Positions 1 through 7,500 of a DNA stretch of 10,380 bases are shown here, in pieces (the stretch's first letter is position 1; each line of letters opens with the position of its first letter). The stretch is from Candidatus Kuenenia stuttgartensis. Its GTDB lineage: Bacteria > Planctomycetota > Planctomycetia > Isosphaerales > Isosphaeraceae. Location of the stretch: NCBI GenBank assembly GCA_945874095.1, contig CAMCFM010000112.1, positions 1-10,380 of the forward strand. The letters run 5' to 3'. The notes below the pieces were generated by a model. That model was not told the DNA's origin. It did not search any database and worked only from the letters and a program-made list of their open reading frames with translations. The position numbers and the translations under genes are program-made.

Positions 1-1283
1 AGATTCCGTTGGATATCTATTGCTCTGAGATGATTTGACAATGCCTCTTTTCGATTACCGAGTTTACGATATAACATAGCTGTAGAATTAAGTGTGGATG
101 ATAGTTCAATCTGATAAACAACATTAGTAGGGTTAAGTTGAATGATCTCTTGCTGAATCTTAATTGCTTTCTGGAACGACGAAAACGCATCATCTGTTCT
201 ACCGAGAGACAAATATAGGTTACCTAAGTTATAGTTAGTTCCGGAATAGTCTTTAAGGTATTCCACTGTAGATGGGTGTGAGATTACATTTGTCTCTTGG
301 TATTTTAAAACTTTTATGTAGTCCACCAATGCTTCTTGAGGTCGGTTTCTATCAGCAAGCCAGACTGCGATATTATGAATACTTTTTGCGAGGTGGTTTA
401 TTATTTCTGTATTATTATGATCATTGACTAGTAGCGATTCGTAGACTTTCACCGATTTTCGATAATACTCAAGACCTTTCTCATCCTGATGTATATCTTT
501 ATACGAGTTTCCAAGATTCAAGAAAGTGGCTGCAAGATCTAGTTTTGGCTTTGGGTTCTCGGGGTATTTGCGACCCATTCTCTCCCGAATATCAGCAGCT
601 TTTAAATGGTAATCAAACTCATCCGAAGAACGTTGGTCATGTGCAATATTCCCAAGGTTGTTATAAGTTGACGCTAAGGCTAGAGCATAAACAATGTTAT
701 CTGGATCAGATTCGCTAATACGCTTGAGAATATCGAGGGCTTTCTTGTAGCTCACAATTGCAGTGTCAATCTCATTTCGAAAATTAAGAATTCGTCCAAT
801 ACTATGATAGCATTTTGCAATACCTAACTGAGCTGTATTATCATTTGGTTTCAATAACCCGATTTCCTGATAGTTTTCCAAGGCCTGTTGAAATGATTTA
901 AACGCTTCCTCCTGATTACCAAGCTCATAAAGCAGTTTCCCAAGTTCAAATGCACCATCACCAATCTTTTGCAAAGAGTTCTGACCGGCTGCTGCTGAGT
1001 TCTTGCTGACTGCTGTAAGATTGCGATAAAACCGGACTGGTTCATTTAACAGATTCTTTCTGAGTTCCGCTAATTCCGGAAGGTTTTTCAGCTGGGGTTC
1101 CTGGCTGACAGCTTCAGCAAATCGACGAACCGAATCAATTGCAAGCTTCTCATTCATATCGGATATCGACTTCTGTCGTTCTACTTCAAGATTCTTGTTC
1201 GCAAGATCATTATTGTATTTACCAAGTTCAATTGCGTAGAATATAGAGCCACCTGCCAGAATGACAAAAGACGATGCCATCAT
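1..1283 (-). CDS. Membrane-anchored TPR region, C-terminal part of the upstream kinase (partial at left edge)
   Basis: I translated this stretch codon by codon from 1322 to 3 and found no stop. It is in the same frame as the kinase that ends at 1323, so it most likely is that protein's missing C-terminal half. Just after the TGA come RRWARKH and a hydrophobic segment (MMASSFVILAGGSIFYAI, about 1283 to 1230), the usual membrane anchor after a planctomycete kinase domain. A charged linker follows, then TPR-like helical repeats to the window edge, with typical phrases such as LGNLYLSLGRTDDAFSSFQ, LASTYNNLGNIAHDQ and FLNLGNSYKD. These TPRs would lie outside the membrane and bind partners or sense a signal. 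If translated separately, the first in-frame ATG is at 1283, but no ribosome site precedes it. The gene continues beyond base 1. I am confident of the TPR content and less so of separate expression. Confidence 0.7.
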   Translation of the reverse strand, partial: MMASSFVILAGGSIFYAIELGKYNNDLANKNLEVERQKSISDMNEKLAIDSVRRFAEAVSQEPQLKNLPELAELRKNLLNEPVRFYRNLTAVSKNSAAAGQNSLQKIGDGAFELGKLLYELGNQEEAFKSFQQALENYQEIGLLKPNDNTAQLGIAKCYHSIGRILNFRNEIDTAIVSYKKALDILKRISESDPDNIVYALALASTYNNLGNIAHDQRSSDEFDYHLKAADIRERMGRKYPENPKPKLDLAATFLNLGNSYKDIHQDEKGLEYYRKSVKVYESLLVNDHNNTEIINHLAKSIHNIAVWLADRNRPQEALVDYIKVLKYQETNVISHPSTVEYLKDYSGTNYNLGNLYLSLGRTDDAFSSFQKAIKIQQEIIQLNPTNVVYQIELSSTLNSTAMLYRKLGNRKEALSNHLRAIDIQRN

Positions 1284-1322
1284 GGCTACAATCGATCGAT
1301 GTTTTCTAGCCCATCTTCGGCA

Positions 1323-1325
1323 TCA
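1323..1325 (-). other. In-frame TGA splitting a kinase-TPR reading frame
   Basis: The codons read GAA, TGA, TGC, CGA, AGA, TGG, so the protein goes ENVFE, stop, CRRWARKH with no change of frame. The family normally has an arginine-rich junction here (ENVFE, R, x, RRWARKHR), so a CGA to TGA transition explains the stop exactly. It is a substitution, not an indel. It may be a true nonsense mutation, a suppressible stop or a base-call error. The CHAT gene in this window ends at an ordinary TGA, so TGA is not generally recoded here. Confidence 0.8.
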
Positions 1326-2939
1326 TTCAAAAACGTTTTCCGAATAGGCTGAGACAGGTTCGCCAGCCAACCACTTCTCAACATCAAATGCAAGAGCATT
1401 TGCCGTCTGATACCGATCAGCCTGATTTGCTGTAAGTGCCTTGGCACAAATCGATGCGAGGGGGCGTGGTATTGTATGATTCACTTGTCTTGGAGTTTTT
1501 GATTCTTTTTCTATAAATGACAACAGCCTTTCAGCTCGTTTTCGAACATCACGAATCTGATCCAGTTCATATCGTTTCTCTTTGTCGAAGAACGGAGCGT
1601 GTCCAGTAAGAATTTCGAATAGAATTGCACCAAGACTAAATACATCCGTTGTTTCGTTAAATTTAGTCAAGTCCCCAGAAAGCTGCTCTGGAGCCATATA
1701 GCCCATGGTCCCTTTGAGTTCTCCATGCTGTGATTCATCATCCAGCATGTCTGAATCGACAATGAGTGCCTGCGATTCTTCCTCATTCAGCTTTTCGTTC
1801 GCTTCTCCCACCTGAGTCTTAGCCAACCCCCAATCGATGACTAAAGTTTCACCGTGCTCACCAAGCATAATATTACCAGGCTTCAGATCTCGGTGTAGTA
1901 CCCGCTTGGAGTGTGCATAATCAATCGCATCACAGATATCAGTGAATCTTTCAAGCAGTTCTCGAAATGCGAGATTCTGTGATCCGGAGAGGCGATGAAA
2001 CTTCATCTTATGACTGTTTATCTGATTCGTCCCAGCCTTCTTTTTCATGACATCAGGCACAGCCAGAATGGTCTCTTCCATCTGGCCTGCATCACTTTTT
2101 TCTATACCGTTATTGAGCGTTGGATCTTCTTTTGCAGGGTCATAAAGTAATGGTTTATCTGCATGAAAGTTTCGAATCGCCTGATGCAGGTTAATTCGAT
2201 CGATGAATCGCATGACATAAAACGGCCTACCATCATCTGTTGTACCGAGTCCATAGACTGGAATTATATTAGGGTGTTCCAGATTCCCATTAATCTCGCC
2301 TTCTTTACGTAGCTTTATTCTAAATCGTTCAAGCCTATCGTGATCCATAAACCGATCTTCGTGCAACATCTTTATTGCAACACGACGCCCAAGTTCTTCG
2401 TCATCATAACCTTCATAGACCTTCCCCATCCCTCCGCCACCCAGTGGACGAATCACACGAAATCGACCAGCTTTCCATCCACCCTCAGGCTTTTGTTTCG
2501 CCCTTCGGTTTGACGAATCAGTCCCTATGTGATTCTTGACTTCGCCGTCAGACATCTTAGGTTGAGAATCTGATTTATTGGAATAATCGGCTTCGCCCAG
2601 CTTAATGGTAGCAATTCCTACTTGAAAATCACTGTCATTCAGCTGTTTTAGCGAGTCGATAAAATATTCTGCGCTTGATATTGCTCCAATCGCCTTTTTC
2701 AAATCTCCACTATTCTTTGCAATGTGACGTCGAATCATTTGGTCTAACAAGTCACAATCTACCTGATCCAGTCTAGACTGATCCACAAGAATCTGACCAA
2801 TCGATTTGGAACTCTCCAAGAGCCATGCATTCATTGCATGAATCAGATCATCTTGACTGATCAAGTCGTTTTGCACTGCCAGAATACCAAATAGCAGATT
2901 GCGATCAGACATTGAATTTTGCATCTTGCGTGATTCCAT
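1323..2939 (-). CDS. Hanks-type Ser/Thr protein kinase, catalytic half (cut by TGA)
   Basis: A 538-residue cytoplasmic protein kinase that phosphorylates Ser/Thr on unknown partners. Residues 10-85 form the N-terminal helical domain often seen in planctomycete kinases of this type (SDRNLLFGILAVQ). The kinase domain runs from about 160 to 523: glycine loop LGGGGMGKV at 166-174, ATP-anchoring Lys190, helix-C Glu213, catalytic HRDLKPGN at 349-356, metal-binding DWG at 369-371 (a common planctomycete variant of DFG) and APEQ at 416-419. All catalytic residues are present. An insert of roughly 60 residues (about 258-320) lies before the helix leading to HRD, and the activation segment is long and acidic (376-408). 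Three starts are possible (M1, M6, M10); M10 fits the family best, and none has a clear ribosome site. The gene lies 50 bases after the sigma factor, so they are probably co-transcribed. It ends just before the expected membrane segment, which is still encoded downstream. Confidence 0.9.
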   Translation of the reverse strand: MESRKMQNSMSDRNLLFGILAVQNDLISQDDLIHAMNAWLLESSKSIGQILVDQSRLDQVDCDLLDQMIRRHIAKNSGDLKKAIGAISSAEYFIDSLKQLNDSDFQVGIATIKLGEADYSNKSDSQPKMSDGEVKNHIGTDSSNRRAKQKPEGGWKAGRFRVIRPLGGGGMGKVYEGYDDEELGRRVAIKMLHEDRFMDHDRLERFRIKLRKEGEINGNLEHPNIIPVYGLGTTDDGRPFYVMRFIDRINLHQAIRNFHADKPLLYDPAKEDPTLNNGIEKSDAGQMEETILAVPDVMKKKAGTNQINSHKMKFHRLSGSQNLAFRELLERFTDICDAIDYAHSKRVLHRDLKPGNIMLGEHGETLVIDWGLAKTQVGEANEKLNEEESQALIVDSDMLDDESQHGELKGTMGYMAPEQLSGDLTKFNETTDVFSLGAILFEILTGHAPFFDKEKRYELDQIRDVRKRAERLLSFIEKESKTPRQVNHTIPRPLASICAKALTANQADRYQTANALAFDVEKWLAGEPVSAYSENVFE

Positions 2940-2989
2940 TGTGAGATTGGGCTTATGGGTTGTAAGATCGATCTAGTTTTATCCAATCC

Positions 2990-4303
2990 TTAATCAAGCC
3001 ACAGTTCTAGTTCTGCAAGTGACTGCTTGAAAAAATACCGAATCTGATCATCGACCCATTGTTTATCAAGATACCACTTGATATTGGCTTGCATTTGTGA
3101 ACCCTTTAGAGAATAGATTGTTTCTCCATACTGATATTTCGCAATTACGGATGTCAACGTATAAAACAAAGTGTATATCTCTCCAGGAATAGCACTTTGG
3201 TGATCGTTTGCCAGCTTTCTGCATTGATTCTTAATTCTTTTCAATAGTTCTACGACATTTATTTTCTGTAGGTTTTGAAATTCTGCATGCGTAGGAAACA
3301 TCAGAACATTCATTGAGAGTTTTCTGATCTCGGGGTCATTTTGCCCGGGCATAAATGGACTTTTAGATGGTATCAGATCCATCAAATTGTCTACGCTTAC
3401 CCAGTCCGTTAATGGAAGATCCATCCTGTAACTTAACAAAAGACTAAGTTCGTCTTCGCCGATCGCCTCATCACTGGGGGATGAAAACATATCAATCGAA
3501 TTCTTCGCAACAATTGAATCAGCAACCGGTGACGAGACCCGATAGGCAGCCTGTAGTGCCGAATGGAGTGACGCATTACTCTTCTTAAGAATTCCCATCC
3601 ACTCATCAAATAGCTCCTGACCCGTGGCTGAATTCTCTCCTTCTGCTTCAAAACTATCTTCAATAATTCGTTGAAAGATCCGTTTTACTGTCGTTAATGC
3701 GCTATCAATCTTTTGGTTGTCGCGACTTCCAGGAAAGAACTGTAACCGCAGTTCTTCTCTTTTCTTGGGTTTGCGTCCCGTCAAATATTCTGCAAGAACC
3801 AATTCTTCGAAGATCACCCAATTCATCTCCTTTTTCTTCTTGCGACAATGATTCTTGACACCCTGTAACGTTCTATGCAGTATAGACATTGCGTAAAGAC
3901 TGTCCGCATCGAGGTTTCGATCTTCACCTGCGACATATTCTCCAATGATTTGCGGATCATAATTCTGAGTAACATTGCGTTTTCTGGTTCTTGACTGTTC
4001 GATGCAGAAGTTTAAGATCGCGCGATAAAGGTACTTACGAAACGACGTAGGTTTCTTGCCGTTAGCGACTTCCTGATTGATTCGATCCTGATACTTCAGG
4101 ATAAGCCCCCCGGTCATGACTTTGTTTAGTACAAAGTCCTGTGCCATGTCGTCTGCATCTGAATCGTTTCGACAATAAGTTAGACAAGCCCGACGTACCC
4201 TCTCAAAATAAGTGATATAGAAATAGTCAGGACGGTTAAACAGTTGCGTATAGCATGTAGGCTGACTGCCTGTTGATAGCGTTTCCATGTTAAGACTCTT
4301 CAT
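2990..4303 (-). CDS. ECF-like RNA polymerase sigma factor with long C-terminal extension
   Basis: Counting from the ATG at 4303 it has 437 residues, about twice a normal ECF sigma factor. Residues 30-108 look like sigma region 2 (YFERVRRACLTYC, DADDMAQDFVLNKV, then FRKYLYRAILNFCIEQSRTRKR), which binds core polymerase and the -10 element. Residues 135-218 resemble region 4, ending in SALTTVKRIFQRIIEDSF, a planctomycete-style recognition helix. Residues 225-437 are a helical extension (LPLTDWVSVDNLMDLIP, VVELLKRIKNQCRKLA, then IPGEIYTLFYTLTSVIA) which, from memory, resembles a small domain found near planctomycete sigma/kinase loci; its function is unknown. No anti-sigma factor is adjacent. The following kinase, 50 bases downstream, is the likely regulator. 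The frame opens upstream at a TTG (4342), and ATG 4288 has a weak AAGAG before it, so the start is uncertain. Confidence 0.8.
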   Translation of the reverse strand: MKSLNMETLSTGSQPTCYTQLFNRPDYFYITYFERVRRACLTYCRNDSDADDMAQDFVLNKVMTGGLILKYQDRINQEVANGKKPTSFRKYLYRAILNFCIEQSRTRKRNVTQNYDPQIIGEYVAGEDRNLDADSLYAMSILHRTLQGVKNHCRKKKKEMNWVIFEELVLAEYLTGRKPKKREELRLQFFPGSRDNQKIDSALTTVKRIFQRIIEDSFEAEGENSATGQELFDEWMGILKKSNASLHSALQAAYRVSSPVADSIVAKNSIDMFSSPSDEAIGEDELSLLLSYRMDLPLTDWVSVDNLMDLIPSKSPFMPGQNDPEIRKLSMNVLMFPTHAEFQNLQKINVVELLKRIKNQCRKLANDHQSAIPGEIYTLFYTLTSVIAKYQYGETIYSLKGSQMQANIKWYLDKQWVDDQIRYFFKQSLAELELWLD

Positions 4304-4395
4304 GATTCTGAGAGGACATGATTGGACGATTCGATAGCCCAACAGGACTACTTGATACTGATAGTAACGGTTCAGCTCAGGCAGACTTGCAAACT

Positions 4396-4424
4396 ATTTT
4401 AAGATTTTTTGAGTTTTCTGTCAT
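4396..4424 (-). promoter_or_regulatory. Predicted housekeeping-type promoter for the sigma-kinase operon
   Basis: On the minus strand ATGACA (4424-4419) is followed after exactly 17 bases by TAAAAT (4401-4396). Each box matches five of six bases of the TTGACA/TATAAT consensus. Transcription would start near 4389, leaving a leader of about 85 to 100 bases before the sigma-factor start. The region is AT-rich, so a chance match is possible. Confidence 0.4.
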
Positions 4425-4476
4425 CATACGACTTTCCTAATGTTCCGCTCCAAGGGAAAGTGGAGAAACGGCCTGT

Positions 4477-4496
4477 TCGAATAAGCTATCATTCGA
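4477..4496 (-). repeat. Short inverted repeat between the two modules
   Basis: TCGAAT and ATTCGA face each other around a short centre. With one G-T pair the stem reaches eight pairs around a four-base loop. It lies 48 bases past the CHAT stop codon and upstream of the predicted sigma promoter. It is not GC-rich and no T-run follows on the minus strand, so it is not a standard terminator. It could be an operator or mRNA-end structure. I see nothing else in 4304-4544 apart from the promoter. Confidence 0.3.
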
Positions 4497-4544
4497 CAAG
4501 AGTCGTCTGCAAGGTTCCATATCCTGCTAAAATGCCCTGAAAAC

Positions 4545-7500
4545 TCAATCCGGGCTACCGATCAAAACAAACCCGGCCCAGTATTTCGGATGGGCGAATG
4601 GCCGGGCCTTGTCGGTTTTCTTATTGGTCACAACGTCAACAACTTCCCGGCCGGGCTTCGATCCTCGAGAAACGCCTTCTGTCACCACCGCCAGTCGGTC
4701 CGCGGCATCCTTCACGGTCAGGTTTTTCAGCCATTCCTTGGCTTCCTTTAGTGCCGCCACTTTCGTCATCTTCTTTTCAACCATGTTGCGATAGAAGCGG
4801 TCTATCAGTAGGGCCGTGGCTTGGTCGTCAATTTTCCAGAGCGACAGGCAGACCGATCGCGCACCCGCCAGTAGGAACGACTGGGCAAACCCCAGCAGGC
4901 CGTCGCCACCGCCCTTTCGGCCCAAACCCGTTTCGCAGGCCGAAAGCGTGACCAGATTGGCGCTCAGGTTCCAGTGGTCCAGAACCTCCTTGGCCAGCAA
5001 CTGGTTGTCCAGCAGTGGCTCGCCAGCGGCGGCTACGGTGGCTTTAGGCCTGTCCTGGCTCAATAAGATCCTGGTATTAAAGGCGATTGAGTTGTTTGTC
5101 TGGCCGTGCGTGGCCAAGTGTATATACTTAAAATTCTTGAGTGAGTCTGCCTTGCGTAAGACGTCCAAGTTCTGCTCGCTGGCGTCTGAGCGGGTTAGAT
5201 AGCGGCTACCTGATTCGCCGAAGAGTTTTTTCAGCTCGGCAATCTCCACGTTTGTGCCGGGCAGTTCGTCCCAGCTTTCTCCATGCACAAGGGTAGCGAA
5301 CAAGACATCCTTTTGGCGGCTGGCGGCAATCGCCTCGCGGGCCGTCTGTGGGGCAATCGCCACGCCGAGCTTGCCTGGGGCGACATCGCGTGTCGTAACC
5401 ACATTCTCTACCTGACGCCAGATTACAACGGGCACGTCTTTCTTTCCGGCATTTGCGGCGATGAGCTTGCCAAGCTGCTCGACCGATTCGAGCTTCGTGC
5501 CTGCATAAGAAACCAGCACATCGCCGGCCTTGAGATTAATTTTGTCGGCTGCTCCATTAGGCACGACCTGGGTCAAAAGCAGGCCGCCGGGCGGCAGTGC
5601 GGGTGTGGGTTTTGGGGCGGCAAGCGGCGGAAAGACTGGGTCGCCAAGGGCCAGGATCGTGTTGGGCTGTTCTACCGGCTTGCCGCGCCGGGCAAGGAAG
5701 GTTCCCGAGGGGACATAGCAGATCGTGCGATCGGGCAGCAGCGGCTCGACGGGAATCCCGGCCAACTGGTTTACAGGGACGACATAAAGCGTCTCAATGC
5801 CTTCAAGGTGGCTCAGCAAGGGCGTGATACGTTGGGTCTTTATCTTGTCGAACAGGTCATTGATCTGTTGCTGGTTTTGCTGCCTGCTATCAAGGCCAAG
5901 CTGGGCACGCAGTGTGAAGGTGAGATCGCTTTCATCATCGGTCCATCGCCCTTTTTTGCCGCTGCCGGGAAGCCGCACCCAGACCGGCTCGCCGGACGAT
6001 TTCACGATACAGGCCCAGTGGTCGTCCACGCTTTTCTCTATGTCGTTGCTGTTAACATCGACCCAGGCTAGTAAGGCATGGCCAGAGGGAATGGTCTGCT
6101 GAATTGTGGCCAAGTCGCTAACTTCCTGCCGGCTCAGTTCGGCGGCGAGTTCTGCCAGTTCGATATTTAACTTTCGGCGATTTACGATCAGCGTATCGAG
6201 TTCTTGTTTTTTCTCGTTTTTCGGCTGAGTTTGATTGATGAGAATATTGATGCCCGATTCGATACGCCGGAGCTTGTTTAAGATGGCGACTTTGCGATCT
6301 TGCTGTGCTGTTGTGAGTTGCTGTCCTCGGCGTTCGGATTGAACGTCAAGGAAGGCACGAGCGAGGCCCTTTTCCATTGCCTCAAAGCCGTGACGGGGCT
6401 TTTTGAGATGTGCGGATACGCTCGCCATTAAGAAATTGGGGTTTTGAGCTTCGCCGCCGATCGCCCGTTGGAATCCACCTGCACGGGCAATTCGGCTCAT
6501 TTCGTAAGAGTTGCTACATTCGAATAATAACTGCTCGGCTTTGGCGTATTCGGCTATGGATACGTATAGCACGGCGAGATTATTGAGGCTGATAGCATAA
6601 TCGGGGTGATTCTCACCCAGAAGTTTTTTTGTCAAGTTGAGTGCCTGAATAGAAAGCGGTTCAGCTTTGGCGTATAAGGCCATGGAATTGTATAACGAGG
6701 CGAGATTATTGAGGCTTTTAGCATAATTGGGGTGGCTCTCACCCAAAAGTTTTTTTCTCAAGTTAAGTGCCTGAATAGAAAGCGGTTCAGCTTTGGCGTA
6801 TAAGGCCATAGATTTGTATAACGAGGCGAGATTATCGAGGCTCATAGCATAATCGGGGTGGTTTTCACCCAGAAGTTTTTTGGTTACGTCGAGAGCCCGG
6901 AGATAGAGCGGTTCGGCTTTAGCGTATTCGGTCATGGATTCATAATTCGCTGCTAGGTTATTGAGACTTGTTGCATAATCGGGGTGGTTTACGCCCAGTA
7001 GTTTTTTGGTCAAGTCGAGGGCCCGAAGATATAGCGGTTCGGCTTTGGCGTAATCACCCATAGAATAATACAACACGGCGAGATTATTGAGGCTGGTTGC
7101 ATAATCGGGGTGGTTTTCGCCCTCTATTTTTTTTCTCAACTCGACAGCCTGGAGAAATAGCGGTTCAGCTTTGGCGTATTGGGCCATGGAGTTGTAGAAC
7201 CCGGCGAGATTATTGAGGATGGCGACATAATCGGGGTGGTTATCGCCCAGAAGTTTTTTTGTCAGGTCGTGGGCCTGGAGAAAGAGCGGTTCGGCTTTAC
7301 CGTACTCGCCTTTGGAAATGTATAACGTGGCGAGGTTATTGAGGCTGATGGCATAAGTAGAATTGTTATCGCCCAGAAGTTTTTTTGTTGAGTCGAGTGC
7401 CTGAATACAGAATGGTTCAGCTTTGGCGTTTTCACCCATGGAAATATACAACGATGCGAGGGCATTGAGACTGATGGCGTAATTGGGATGGTTATCGCCC

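Noticed and set aside
1323..1325. Selenocysteine or recoded TGA
   Set aside because: The position is an arginine-rich linker rather than an active site, CGA to TGA explains it simply, and another gene here uses TGA as an ordinary stop.
1323..1325. Frameshift as the cause of the split gene
   Set aside because: The frame is identical on both sides of the stop, so no insertion or deletion is needed.
5283..6071. Long open frame on the plus strand (262 codons)
   Set aside because: It lies wholly inside the CHAT coding region, opposite strand, with no recognisable domain. The minus-strand frame has clear catalytic motifs, so this is a shadow.
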